A stretch of 64,000 bases of DNA from Auanema rhodensis (taxonomy: Eukaryota; Nematoda; Chromadorea; Rhabditida; Rhabditidae), in assembly GCA_964057225.1 (NCBI GenBank), contig OZ059897.1, forward strand, positions 19,344,001 to 19,408,000. The letters run 5' to 3'. The notes beneath the pieces are model-generated. The model was given only the letters and a program-made list of their open reading frames with translations, was not told the origin of the DNA and made no database searches. The translations under genes and the position numbers were made by a program. The stretch's first letter is position 1, and each line of letters opens with the position of its first letter. Of this stretch, positions 22,112 through 36,131 are shown piece after piece.

Positions 22112-24568
22112 ATATATGTGTAAACTTATATCAGTTGATATCTCGGTGCATTTTTAAGCTAGCGCAAATCTAATAACACAGATCGACGCAGCTTAAAAAT
22201 CCGCATCGAATGCACTATACTACATTGAGAAACGCTTAATACAAAAATAAGTTATGATCGTTTGAAAAATGATGCATTAGTGTATGTTGAGTTTCCATGT
22301 ACACTCAACATTGCTTCCAAAAACATTTTGACAAAAATTTTTTCGAAAAATTTCAAAATAATTTAGCAAAAAGTAGATGTTTTTAGATTCCTTTTTTCAA
22401 GGCAAAGACGATGGACAATGTTATTTAACGAAAAAATTAATTCTTCAGGGTGAAAATCGAGGATATAAGTGTGAACTTATAACAGTTGATATCTCGGTAC
22501 ATTTTTAAGCTAGCGCAAATCTGATAACACAGATCGACGCAGCTTAAAAATCCGCATTGAATGCACTATACTACATTGAGAAACGCTTAATACAAAAATT
22601 AGTTATGATCGTTTGAAAAATGATGCATTAGTGTATGTTGAGTTTCCATGTACACTCAACATTGCTTCCAAAAACATTTTGACAAAAATTTTTTCGAAAA
22701 ATTTCAAAATAATTTAGCCAAAAGTAGATGTTTTTAGATTCTTTTTTTCAAGGCAAAGACGATGGACAATGTTATTCAACGAAAAAATCAATTCTTCAGG
22801 GTGAAAATCGAGGATATAAGTGTAAACTTATATCAGTTGATATCTCGGTGCATTTTTAAGCTAGCGCAAATCTGATAACACAGATCGACGCAGCTTAAAA
22901 ATCCGCATCGAATGCACTATACTACATTGAGAAACGCTTAATACAAAAATTAGTTATGATCGTTTGAAAAATGATGCATTAGTGTATGTTGAGTTTCCAT
23001 GTACACTCAACATTGCTTCCAAAAACATTTTGACAAAAATTTTTTCGAAAAATTTCAAAATAATTTAGCAAAAAGTAGATGTTTTTAGATTCCTTTTTTC
23101 AAGGCAAAGACGATGGACAATGTTATTTAACGAAAAAATTAATTCTTCAGGGTGAAAATCGAGGATATAAGTGTAAACTTATATCAGTTGATATCTCGGT
23201 GCATTTTTAAGCTAGCGCAAATCTGATAACACAGATCGACGCAGCTTAAAAATCCGCATCGAATGCACTATACTACATTGAGAAACGCTTAATACAAAAA
23301 TTAGTTATGATCGTTTGAAAAATGATGCATTAGTGTATGTTGAGTTTCCATGTACACTCAACATTGCTTCCAAAAACATTTTGACAAAAATTTTTTCGAA
23401 AAATTTCAAAATAATTTAGCAAAAAGTAGATGTTTTTAGATTCCTTTTTTCAAGGCAAAGACGATGGACAATGTTATTTAACGAAAAAATTAATTCTTCA
23501 GGGTGAAAATCGAGGATATATGTGTAAACTTATATCAGTTGATATCTCGGTGCATTTTTAAGCTAGCGCAAATCTAATAACACAGATCGACGCAGCTTAA
23601 AAATCCGCATCGAATGCACTATACTACATTGAGAAACGCTTAATACAAAAATAAGTTATGATCGTTTGAAAAATGATGCATTAGTGTATGTTGAGTTTCC
23701 ATGTACACTCAACATTGCTTCCAAAAACATTTTGACAAAAATTTTTTCGAAAAATTTCAAAATAATTTAGCAAAAAGTAGATGTTTTTAGATTCCTTTTT
23801 TCAAGGCAAAGACGATGGACAATGTTATTCAACGAAAAAATTAATTCTTCAGGGTGAAAATCGAGGATATAAGTGTGAACTTATAACAGTTGATATCTCG
23901 GTACATTTTTAAGCTAGCGCAAATCTGATAACACAGATCGACGCAGCTTAAAAATCCGCATCGAATGCACTATACTACATTGAGAAACGCTTAATACAAA
24001 AATTAGTTATGATCGTTTGAAAAATGATGCATTAGTGTATGTTGAGTTTCCATGTACACTCAACATTGCTTCCAAAAACATTTTGACAAAAATTTTTTCG
24101 AAAAATTTCAAAATAATTTAGCAAAAAGTAGATGTTTTTAGATTCCTTTTTTCAAGGCAAAGACGATGGACAATGTTATTTAACGAAAAAATTAATTCTT
24201 CAGGGTGAAAATCGAGGATATATGTGTAAACTTATATCAGTTGATATCTCGGTGCATTTTTAAGCTAGCGCAAATCTAATAACAAAGATCGACGCAGCTT
24301 AAAAATCCGCATCGAATGCACTATACTACATTGAGAAACGCTTAATACAAAAATAAGTTATGATCGTTTGAAAAATGATGCATTAGTGTATGTTGAGTTT
24401 CCATGTACACTCAACATTGCTTCCAAAAACATTTTGACAAAAATTTTTTCGAAAAATTTCAAAATAATTTAGCAAAAAGTAGATGTTTTTAGATTCCTTT
24501 TTTCAAGGCAAAGACGATGGACAATGTTATTCAACGAAAAAATTAATTCTTCAGGGTGAAAATCGAGG
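22112..24568 (+). repeat. Transition block with g61-to-a, t138-to-a C monomers
   Basis: Three C-type monomers at 22112, 23516 and 24218 share two linked changes found nowhere else in the window, aatctaata (g61 to a) and aaaataagtt (t138 to a). The third adds c68 to a at 24285. They are the last C monomers in the window. The interleaved monomers are a B with c96 to t (22463), two A copies and a plain B (23867). This is the seam between the zone 1 mosaic and the zone 2 repeats. Confidence 0.8.
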
Positions 24569-24919
24569 ATATAAGTGTGAACTTATAACAGTTGATATCT
24601 CGGTACATTTTTAAGCTAGCGCAAATCTGATAACACAGATCGACGCAGCTTAAAAATCCGCATCGAATGCACTATACTACATTGAGAAACGCTTAATACA
24701 AAAATTAGTTATGATCGTTTGAAAAATGATGCATTAGTGTATGTTGAGTTTCCATGTACACTCAACATTGCTTCCAAAAACATTTTGACAAAAATTTTTT
24801 CGAAAAATTTCAAAATAATTTAGCAAAAAGTAGATGTTTTTAGATTCCTTTTTTCAAGGCAAAGACGATGGACAATGTTATTTAACGAAAAAATCAATTC
24901 TTCAGGGTGAAAATCGAGG

Positions 24920-27025
24920 ATATAAGTGTAAACTTATATCAGTTGATATCTCGGTGCATTTTTAAGCTAGCGCAAATCTGATAACACAGATCGACGCAGC
25001 TTAAAAATCCGCATCGAATGCACTATACTACATTGAGAAACGCTTAATACAAAAATTAGTTATGATCGTTTGAAAAATGATGCATTAGTGTATGTTGAGT
25101 TTCCATGTACACTCAACATTGCTTCCAAAAACATTTTGACAAAAATTTTTTCGAAAAATTTCAAAATAATTTAGCAAAAAGTAGATGTTTTTAGATTCCT
25201 TTTTTCAAGGCAAAGACGATGGACAATGTTATTCAACGAAAAAATTAATTCTTCAGGGTGAAAATCGAGGATATAAGTGTGAACTTATAACAGTTGATAT
25301 CTCGGTACATTTTTAAGCTAGCGCAAATCTGATAACACAGATCGACGCAGCTTAAAAATCCGCATCGAATGCACTATACTACATTGAGAAACGCTTAATA
25401 CAAAAATTAGTTATGATCGTTTGAAAAATGATGCATTAGTGTATGTTGAGTTTCCATGTACACTCAACATTGCTTCCAAAAACATTTTGACAAAAATTTT
25501 TTCGAAAAATTTCAAAATAATTTAGCAAAAAGTAGATGTTTTTAGATTCCTTTTTTCAAGGCAAAGACGATGGACAATGTTATTTAACGAAAAAATCAAT
25601 TCTTCAGGGTGAAAATCGAGGATATAAGTGTAAACTTATATCAGTTGATATCTCGGTGCATTTTTAAGCTAGCGCAAATCTGATAACACAGATCGACGCA
25701 GCTTAAAAATCCGCATCGAATGCACTATACTACATTGAGAAACGCTTAATACAAAAATTAGTTATGATCGTTTGAAAAATGATGCATTAGTGTATGTTGA
25801 GTTTCCATGTACACTCAACATTGCTTCCAAAAACATTTTGACAAAAATTTTTTCGAAAAATTTCAAAATAATTTAGCAAAAAGTAGATGTTTTTAGATTC
25901 CTTTTTTCAAGGCAAAGACGATGGACAATGTTATTTAACGAAAAAATTAATTCTTCAGGGTGAAAATCGAGGATATAAGTGTAAACTTATATCAGTTGAT
26001 ATCTCGGTGCATTTTTAAGCTAGCGCAAATCTGATAACACAGATCGACGCAGCTTAAAAATCCGCATTGAATGCACTATACTACATTGAGAAACGCTTAA
26101 TACAAAAATTAGTTATGATCGTTTGAAAAATGATGCATTAGTGTATGTTGAGTTTCCATGTACACTCAACATTGCTTCCAAAAACATTTTGACAAAAATT
26201 TTTTCGAAAAATTTCAAAATAATTTAGCCAAAAGTAGATGTTTTTAGATTCTTTTTTTCAAGGCAAAGACGATGGACAATGTTATTCAACGAAAAAATTA
26301 ATTCTTCAGGGTGAAAATCGAGGATATAAGTGTAAACTTATATCAGTTGATATCTCGGTGCATTTTTAAGCTAGCGCAAATCTGATAACACAGATCGACG
26401 CAGCTTAAAAATCCGCATCGAATGCACTATACTACATTGAGAAACGCTTAATACAAAAATTAGTTATGATCGTTTGAAAAATGATGCATTAGTGTATGTT
26501 GAGTTTCCATGTACACTCAACATTGCTTCCAAAAACATTTTGACAAAAATTTTTTCGAAAAATTTCAAAATAATTTAGCAAAAAGTAGATGTTTTTAGAT
26601 TCCTTTTTTCAAGGCAAAGACGATGGACAATGTTATTTAACGAAAAAATTAATTCTTCAGGGTGAAAATCGAGGATATAAGTGTAAACTTATATCAGTTG
26701 ATATCTCGGTGCATTTTTAAGCTAGCGCAAATCTGATAACACAGATCGACGCAGCTTAAAAATCCGCATTGAATGCACTATACTACATTGAGAAACGCTT
26801 AATACAAAAATTAGTTATGATCGTTTGAAAAATGATGCATTAGTGTATGTTGAGTTTCCATGTACACTCAACATTGCTTCCAAAAACATTTTGACAAAAA
26901 TTTTTTCGAAAAATTTCAAAATAATTTAGACAAAAGTAGATGTTTTTAGATTCTTTTTTTCAAGGCAAAGACGATGGACAATGTTATTCAACGAAAAAAT
27001 TAATTCTTCAGGGTGAAAATCGAGG
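24920..27025 (+). repeat. Zone 2 six-monomer unit, copy 1
   Basis: Order: A ending ttca; B with aaatcaatt (t327 to c); A; A with c96 to t and a257 to c (agccaaaag); A; A with c96 to t and c256 to a (agacaaaag). The two c96-to-t monomers (25973, 26675) also have c280 to t. The unit is 2106 bp and is followed immediately by a second copy in the same order. Confidence 0.85.
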
Positions 27026-29131
27026 ATATAAGTGTAAACTTATATCAGTTGATATCTCGGTGCATTTTTAAGCTAGCGCAAATCTGATAACACAGATCGA
27101 CGCAGCTTAAAAATCCGCATCGAATGCACTATACTACATTGAGAAACGCTTAATACAAAAATTAGTTATGATCGTTTGAAAAATGATGCATTAGTGTATG
27201 TTGAGTTTCCATGTACACTCAACATTGCTTCCAAAAACATTTTGACAAAAATTTTTTCGAAAAATTTCAAAATAATTTAGCAAAAAGTAGATGTTTTTAG
27301 ATTCCTTTTTTCAAGGCAAAGACGATGGACAATGTTATTCAACGAAAAAATTAATTCTTCAGGGTGAAAATCGAGGATATAAGTGTGAACTTATAACAGT
27401 TGATATCTCGGTACATTTTTAAGCTAGCGCAAATCTGATAACACAGATCGACGCAGCTTAAAAATCCGCATCGAATGCACTATACTACATTGAGAAACGC
27501 TTAATACAAAAATTAGTTATGATCGTTTGAAAAATGATGCATTAGTGTATGTTGAGTTTCCATGTACACTCAACATTGCTTCCAAAAACATTTTGACAAA
27601 AATTTTTTCGAAAAATTTCAAAATAATTTAGCAAAAAGTAGATGTTTTTAGATTCCTTTTTTCAAGGCAAAGACGATGGACAATGTTATTTAACGAAAAA
27701 ATCAATTCTTCAGGGTGAAAATCGAGGATATAAGTGTAAACTTATATCAGTTGATATCTCGGTGCATTTTTAAGCTAGCGCAAATCTGATAACACAGATC
27801 GACGCAGCTTAAAAATCCGCATCGAATGCACTATACTACATTGAGAAACGCTTAATACAAAAATTAGTTATGATCGTTTGAAAAATGATGCATTAGTGTA
27901 TGTTGAGTTTCCATGTACACTCAACATTGCTTCCAAAAACATTTTGACAAAAATTTTTTCGAAAAATTTCAAAATAATTTAGCAAAAAGTAGATGTTTTT
28001 AGATTCCTTTTTTCAAGGCAAAGACGATGGACAATGTTATTTAACGAAAAAATTAATTCTTCAGGGTGAAAATCGAGGATATAAGTGTAAACTTATATCA
28101 GTTGATATCTCGGTGCATTTTTAAGCTAGCGCAAATCTGATAACACAGATCGACGCAGCTTAAAAATCCGCATTGAATGCACTATACTACATTGAGAAAC
28201 GCTTAATACAAAAATTAGTTATGATCGTTTGAAAAATGATGCATTAGTGTATGTTGAGTTTCCATGTACACTCAACATTGCTTCCAAAAACATTTTGACA
28301 AAAATTTTTTCGAAAAATTTCAAAATAATTTAGCCAAAAGTAGATGTTTTTAGATTCTTTTTTTCAAGGCAAAGACGATGGACAATGTTATTCAACGAAA
28401 AAATTAATTCTTCAGGGTGAAAATCGAGGATATAAGTGTAAACTTATATCAGTTGATATCTCGGTGCATTTTTAAGCTAGCGCAAATCTGATAACACAGA
28501 TCGACGCAGCTTAAAAATCCGCATCGAATGCACTATACTACATTGAGAAACGCTTAATACAAAAATTAGTTATGATCGTTTGAAAAATGATGCATTAGTG
28601 TATGTTGAGTTTCCATGTACACTCAACATTGCTTCCAAAAACATTTTGACAAAAATTTTTTCGAAAAATTTCAAAATAATTTAGCAAAAAGTAGATGTTT
28701 TTAGATTCCTTTTTTCAAGGCAAAGACGATGGACAATGTTATTTAACGAAAAAATTAATTCTTCAGGGTGAAAATCGAGGATATAAGTGTAAACTTATAT
28801 CAGTTGATATCTCGGTGCATTTTTAAGCTAGCGCAAATCTGATAACACAGATCGACGCAGCTTAAAAATCCGCATTGAATGCACTATACTACATTGAGAA
28901 ACGCTTAATACAAAAATTAGTTATGATCGTTTGAAAAATGATGCATTAGTGTATGTTGAGTTTCCATGTACACTCAACATTGCTTCCAAAAACATTTTGA
29001 CAAAAATTTTTTCGAAAAATTTCAAAATAATTTAGACAAAAGTAGATGTTTTTAGATTCTTTTTTTCAAGGCAAAGACGATGGACAATGTTATTCAACGA
29101 AAAAATTAATTCTTCAGGGTGAAAATCGAGG
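27026..29131 (+). repeat. Zone 2 six-monomer unit, copy 2
   Basis: It has the same order and markers as 24920-27025: t327 to c near 27700, agcc with c96 to t in the monomer at 28079, and agac with c96 to t in the monomer at 28781. I saw no clear difference between the two copies. Two extra A monomers follow (29132 with a private g348 to a at 29479, and the 349-bp copy at 29483) before the next 6-mer register begins. Confidence 0.85.
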
Positions 29132-29831
29132 ATATAAGTGTAAACTTATATCAGTTGATATCTCGGTGCATTTTTAAGCTAGCGCAAATCTGATAACACA
29201 GATCGACGCAGCTTAAAAATCCGCATCGAATGCACTATACTACATTGAGAAACGCTTAATACAAAAATTAGTTATGATCGTTTGAAAAATGATGCATTAG
29301 TGTATGTTGAGTTTCCATGTACACTCAACATTGCTTCCAAAAACATTTTGACAAAAATTTTTTCGAAAAATTTCAAAATAATTTAGCAAAAAGTAGATGT
29401 TTTTAGATTCCTTTTTTCAAGGCAAAGACGATGGACAATGTTATTTAACGAAAAAATTAATTCTTCAGGGTGAAAATCAAGGATATAAGTGTAAACTTAT
29501 ATCAGTTGATATCTCGGTGCATTTTTAAGCTAGCGCAAATCTGATAACACAGATCGACGCAGCTTAAAAATCCGCATCGAACACTATACTACATTGAGAA
29601 ACGCTTAATACAAAAATTAGTTATGATCGTTTGAAAAATGATGCATTAGTGTATGTTGAGTTTCCATGTACACTCAACATTGCTTCCAAAAACATTTTGA
29701 CAAAAATTTTTTCGAAAAATTTCAAAATAATTTAGCAAAAAGTAGATGTTTTTAGATTCCTTTTTTCAAGGCAAAGACGATGGACAATGTTATTTAACGA
29801 AAAAATTAATTCTTCAGGGTGAAAATCGAGG

Positions 29832-31933
29832 ATATAAGTGTAAACTTATATCAGTTGATATCTCGGTGCATTTTTAAGCTAGCGCAAATCTGATAACACA
29901 GATCGACGCAGCTTAAAAATCCGCATTGAATGCACTATACTACATTGAGAAACGCTTAATACAAAAATTAGTTATGATCGTTTGAAAAATGATGCATTAG
30001 TGTATGTTGAGTTTCCATGTACACTCAACATTGCTTCCAAAAACATTTTGACAAAAATTTTTTCGAAAAATTTCAAAATAATTTAGCCAAAAGTAGATGT
30101 TTTTAGATTCTTTTTTTCAAGGCAAAGACGATGGACAATGTTATTCAACGAAAAAATTAATTCTTCAGGGTGAAAATCGAGGATATAAGTGTAAACTTAT
30201 ATCAGTTGATATCTCGGTGCATTTTTAAGCTAGCGCAAATCTGATAACACAGATCGACGCAGCTTAAAAATCCGCATCGAATGCACTATACTACATTGAG
30301 AAACGCTTAATACAAAAATTAGTTATGATCGTTTGAAAAATGATGCATTAGTGTATGTTGAGTTTCCATGTACACTCAACATTGCTTCCAAAAACATTTT
30401 GACAAAAATTTTTTCGAAAAATTTCAAAATAATTTAGCAAAAAGTAGATGTTTTTAGATTCCTTTTTTCAAGGCAAAGACGATGGACAATGTTATTTAAC
30501 GAAAAAATTAATTCTTCAGGGTGAAAATCGAGGATATAAGTGTAAACTTATATCAGTTGATATCTCGGTGCATTTTTAAGCTAGCGCAAATCTGATAACA
30601 CAGATCGACGCAGCTTAAAAATCCGCATCGAACACTATACTACATTGAGAAACGCTTAATACAAAAATTAGTTATGATCGTTTGAAAAATGATGCATTAG
30701 TGTATGTTGAGTTTCCATGTACACTCAACATTGCTTCCAAAAACATTTTGACAAAAATTTTTTCGAAAAATTTCAAAATAATTTAGCAAAAAGTAGATGT
30801 TTTTAGATTCCTTTTTTCAAGGCAAAGACGATGGACAATGTTATTTAACGAAAAAATTAATTCTTCAGGGTGAAAATCGAGGATATAAGTGTAAACTTAT
30901 ATCAGTTGATATCTCGGTGCATTTTTAAGCTAGCGCAAATCTGATAACACAGATCGACGCAGCTTAAAAATCCGCATCGAACACTATACTACATTGAGAA
31001 ACGCTTAATACAAAAATTAGTTATGATCGTTTGAAAAATGATGCATTAGTGTATGTTGAGTTTCCATGTACACTCAACATTGCTTCCAAAAACATTTTGA
31101 CAAAAATTTTTTCGAAAAATTTCAAAATAATTTAGCAAAAAGTAGATGTTTTTAGATTCCTTTTTTCAAGGCAAAGACGATGGACAATGTTATTCAACGA
31201 AAAAATTAATTCTTCAGGGTGAAAATCGAGGATATAAGTGTGAACTTATAACAGTTGATATCTCGGTACATTTTTAAGCTAGCGCAAATCTGATAACACA
31301 GATCGACGCAGCTTAAAAATCCGCATCGAATGCACTATACTACATTGAGAAACGCTTAATACAAAAATTAGTTATGATCGTTTGAAAAATGATGCATTAG
31401 TGTATGTTGAGTTTCCATGTACACTCAACATTGCTTCCAAAAACATTTTGACAAAAATTTTTTCGAAAAATTTCAAAATAATTTAGCAAAAAGTAGATGT
31501 TTTTAGATTCCTTTTTTCAAGGCAAAGACGATGGACAATGTTATTTAACGAAAAAATTAATTCTTCAGGGTGAAAATCGAGGATATAAGTGTAAACTTAT
31601 ATCAGTTGATATCTCGGTGCATTTTTAAGCTAGCGCAAATCTGATAACACAGATCGACGCAGCTTAAAAATCCGCATCGAATGCACTATACTACATTGAG
31701 AAACGCTCAATACAAAAATTAGTTATGATCGTTTGAAAAATGATGCATTAGTGTATGTTGAGTTTCCATGTACACTCAACATTGCTTCCAAAAACATTTT
31801 GACAAAAATTTTTTCGAAAAATTTCAAAATAATTTAGCAAAAAGTAGATGTTTTTAGATTCCTTTTTTCAAGGCAAAGACGATGGACAATGTTATTTAAC
31901 GAAAAAATTAATTCTTCAGGGTGAAAATCGAGG
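29832..31933 (+). repeat. Zone 3 six-monomer unit, copy 1 of 5 (2102 bp)
   Basis: Order: A with c96 to t, agccaaaag and c280 to t; A; deleted A; deleted A ending ttca; B; A with t126 to c. The last unit of the series, 38234-40335, has the same layout except that its first monomer carries c33 to t and not c96 to t. This unit therefore links zone 2 (c96 to t) with zone 3 (c33 to t). Confidence 0.8.
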
Positions 31934-34031
31934 ATATAAGTGTAAACTTATATCAGTTGATATCTTGGTGCATTTTTAAGCTAGCGCAAATCTGATAACA
32001 CAGATCGACGCAGCTTAAAAATCCGCATCGAATGCACTATACTACATTGAGAAACGCTTAATACAAAAATTAGTTATGATCGTTTGAAAAATGATGCATT
32101 AGTGTATGTTGAGTTTCCATGTACACTCAACATTGCTTCCAAAAACATTTTGACAAAAATTTTTTCGAAAAATTTCAAAATAATTTAGCAAAAAGTAGAT
32201 GTTTTTAGATTCCTTTTTTCAAGGCAAAGACGATGGACAATGTTATTTAACGAAAAAATTAATTCTTCAGGGTGAAAATCGAGGATATAAGTGTAAACTT
32301 ATATCAGTTGATATCTCGGTGCATTTTTAAGCTAGCGCAAATCTGATAACACAGATCGACGCAGCTTAAAAATCCGCATCGAACACTATACTACATTGAG
32401 AAACGCTTAATACAAAAATTAGTTATGATCGTTTGAAAAATGATGCATTAGTGTATGTTGAGTTTCCATGTACACTCAACATTGCTTCCAAAAACATTTT
32501 GACAAAAATTTTTTCGAAAAATTTCAAAATAATTTAGCAAAAAGTAGATGTTTTTAGATTCTTTTTTTCAAGGCAAAGACGATGGACAATGTTATTCAAC
32601 GAAAAAATTAATTCTTCAGGGTGAAAATCGAGGATATAAGTGTAAACTTATATCAGTTGATATCTCGGTGCATTTTTAAGCTAGCGCAAATCTGATAACA
32701 CAGATCGACGCAGCTTAAAAATCCGCATCGAATGCACTATACTACATTGAGAAACGCTTAATACAAAAATTAGTTATGATCGTTTGAAAAATGATGCATT
32801 AGTGTATGTTGAGTTTCCATGTACACTCAACATTGCTTCCAAAAACATTTTGACAAAAATTTTTTCGAAAAATTTCAAAATAATTTAGCAAAAAGTAGAT
32901 GTTTTTAGATTCCTTTTTTCAAGGCAAAGACGATGGACAATGTTATTTAACGAAAAAATTAATTCTTCAGGGTGAAAATCGAGGATATAAGTGTAAACTT
33001 ATATCAGTTGATATCTCGGTGCATTTTTAAGCTAGCGCAAATCTGATAACACAGATCGACGCAGCTTAAAAATCCGCATCGAACACTATACTACATTGAG
33101 AAACGCTTAATACAAAAATTAGTTATGATCGTTTGAAAAATGATGCATTAGTGTATGTTGAGTTTCCATGTACACTCAACATTGCTTCCAAAAACATTTT
33201 GACAAAAATTTTTTCGAAAAATTTCAAAATAATTTAGCAAAAAGTAGATGTTTTTAGATTCCTTTTTTCAAGGCAAAGACGATGGACAATGTTATTTAAC
33301 GAAAAAATTAATTCTTCAGGGTGAAAATCGAGGATATAAGTGTAAACTTATATCAGTTGATATCTCGGTGCATTTTTAAGCTAGCGCAAATCTGATAACA
33401 CAGATCGACGCAGCTTAAAAATCCGCATCGAACACTATACTACATTGAGAAACGCTTAATACAAAAATTAGTTATGATCGTTTGAAAAATGATGCATTAG
33501 TGTATGTTGAGTTTCCATGTACACTCAACATTGCTTCCAAAAACATTTTGACAAAAATTTTTTCGAAAAATTTCAAAATAATTTAGCAAAAAGTAGATGT
33601 TTTTAGATTCCTTTTTTCAAGGCAAAGACGATGGACAATGTTATTTAACGAAAAAATTAATTCTTCAGGGTGAAAATCGAGGATATAAGTGTAAACTTAT
33701 ATCAGTTGATATCTCGGTGCATTTTTAAGCTAGCGCAAATCTGATAACACAGATCGACGCAGCTTAAAAATCCGCATCGAACACTATACTACATTGAGAA
33801 ACGCTTAATACAAAAATTAGTTATGATCGTTTGAAAAATGATGCATTAGTGTATGTTGAGTTTCCATGTACACTCAACATTGCTTCCAAAAACATTTTGA
33901 CAAAAATTTTTTCGAAAAATTTCAAAATAATTTAGCAAAAAGTAGATGTTTTTAGATTCCTTTTTTCAAGGCAAAGACGATGGACAATGTTATTCAACGA
34001 AAAAATTAATTCTTCAGGGTGAAAATCGAGG
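31934..34031 (+). repeat. Zone 3 six-monomer unit, copy 2 of 5 (2098 bp)
   Basis: It starts with the c33-to-t monomer (cttggtg). In this unit the c280-to-t, ttca 3' half is on the second, deleted monomer (32285) and not on the first, so the marker pair looks split by an exchange or conversion. Four of the six monomers are 349 bp, giving the shortest unit of the series. Confidence 0.8.
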
Positions 34032-36131
34032 ATATAAGTGTGAACTTATAACAGTTGATATCTTGGTGCATTTTTAAGCTAGCGCAAATCTGATAACACA
34101 GATCGACGCAGCTTAAAAATCCGCATCGAATGCACTATACTACATTGAGAAACGCTTAATACAAAAATTAGTTATGATCGTTTGAAAAATGATGCATTAG
34201 TGTATGTTGAGTTTCCATGTACACTCAACATTGCTTCCAAAAACATTTTGACAAAAATTTTTTCGAAAAATTTCAAAATAATTTAGCCAAAAGTAGATGT
34301 TTTTAGATTCTTTTTTTCAAGGCAAAGACGATGGACAATGTTATTCAACGAAAAAATTAATTCTTCAGGGTGAAAATCGAGGATATAAGTGTAAACTTAT
34401 ATCAGTTGATATCTCGGTGCATTTTTAAGCTAGCGCAAATCTGATAACACAGATCGACGCAGCTTAAAAATCCGCATCGAATGCACTATACTACATTGAG
34501 AAACGCTTAATACAAAAATTAGTTATGATCGTTTGAAAAATGATGCATTAGTGTATGTTGAGTTTCCATGTACACTCAACATTGCTTCCAAAAACATTTT
34601 GACAAAAATTTTTTCGAAAAATTTCAAAATAATTTAGCAAAAAGTAGATGTTTTTAGATTCCTTTTTTCAAGGCAAAGACGATGGACAATGTTATTTAAC
34701 GAAAAAATTAATTCTTCAGGGTGAAAATCGAGGATATAAGTGTAAACTTATATCAGTTGATATCTCGGTGCATTTTTAAGCTAGCGCAAATCTGATAACA
34801 CAGATCGACGCAGCTTAAAAATCCGCATCGAACACTATACTACATTGAGAAACGCTTAATACAAAAATTAGTTATGATCGTTTGAAAAATGATGCATTAG
34901 TGTATGTTGAGTTTCCATGTACACTCAACATTGCTTCCAAAAACATTTTGACAAAAATTTTTTCGAAAAATTTCAAAATAATTTAGCAAAAAGTAGATGT
35001 TTTTAGATTCCTTTTTTCAAGGCAAAGACGATGGACAATGTTATTTAACGAAAAAATTAATTCTTCAGGGTGAAAATCGAGGATATAAGTGTAAACTTAT
35101 ATCAGTTGATATCTCGGTGCATTTTTAAGCTAGCGCAAATCTGATAACACAGATCGACGCAGCTTAAAAATCCGCATCGAACACTATACTACATTGAGAA
35201 ACGCTTAATACAAAAATTAGTTATGATCGTTTGAAAAATGATGCATTAGTGTATGTTGAGTTTCCATGTACACTCAACATTGCTTCCAAAAACATTTTGA
35301 CAAAAATTTTTTCGAAAAATTTCAAAATAATTTAGCAAAAAGTAGATGTTTTTAGATTCCTTTTTTCAAGGCAAAGACGATGGACAATGTTATTTAACGA
35401 AAAAATTAATTCTTCAGGGTGAAAATCGAGGATATAAGTGTAAACTTATATCAGTTGATATCTCGGTGCATTTTTAAGCTAGCGCAAATCTGATAACACA
35501 GATCGACGCAGCTTAAAAATCCGCATCGAACACTATACTACATTGAGAAACGCTTAATACAAAAATTAGTTATGATCGTTTGAAAAATGATGCATTAGTG
35601 TATGTTGAGTTTCCATGTACACTCAACATTGCTTCCAAAAACATTTTGACAAAAATTTTTTCGAAAAATTTCAAAATAATTTAGCAAAAAGTAGATGTTT
35701 TTAGATTCCTTTTTTCAAGGCAAAGACGATGGACAATGTTATTTAACGAAAAAATTAATTCTTCAGGGTGAAAATCGAGGATATAAGTGTAAACTTATAT
35801 CAGTTGATATCTCGGTGCATTTTTAAGCTAGCGCAAATCTGATAACACAGATCGACGCAGCTTAAAAATCCGCATCGAATGCACTATACTACATTGAGAA
35901 ACGCTCAATACAAAAATTAGTTATGATCGTTTGAAAAATGATGCATTAGTGTATGTTGAGTTTCCATGTACACTCAACATTGCTTCCAAAAACATTTTGA
36001 CAAAAATTTTTTCGAAAAATTTCAAAATAATTTAGCAAAAAGTAGATGTTTTTAGATTCCTTTTTTCAAGGCAAAGACGATGGACAATGTTATTTAACGA
36101 AAAAATTAATTCTTCAGGGTGAAAATCGAGG
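34032..36131 (+). repeat. Zone 3 six-monomer unit, copy 3 of 5 (2100 bp)
   Basis: Its first monomer is a hybrid: a B-type start (a11 to g, t20 to a) joined to c33 to t with m37 still g, then agccaaaag and c280 to t. Then come A, three deleted A copies and A with t126 to c. The hybrid start replaces the B monomer that closes units 1 and 5. Confidence 0.8.

Larger units (their letters stand above)
1..22462 (+). repeat. Zone 1: mixed A/B/C/D monomers in large duplicated blocks
   Basis: Sixty-four monomers. Four start types occur: A (reference); B with a11 to g, t20 to a and g37 to a (352, 3511, 4564, 6319, 8072, 11231, 13688, 15092, 16145, 18251, 19655, 20708); C with a6 to t (1054, 1756, 5266, 5617, 6670, 7372, 8423, 9476, 12284, 12986, 16847, 17549, 21410, 22112); and D with a11 to g only (2458, 3160, 9125, 10178, 10880, 13337, 14741, 17900, 19304). 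Other markers are t126 to c, c279 to t, t286 to c and g70 to a. The order is not a simple fixed higher-order repeat but a mosaic of multi-monomer duplications. One 349-bp copy lies at 7723-8071. Confidence 0.85.
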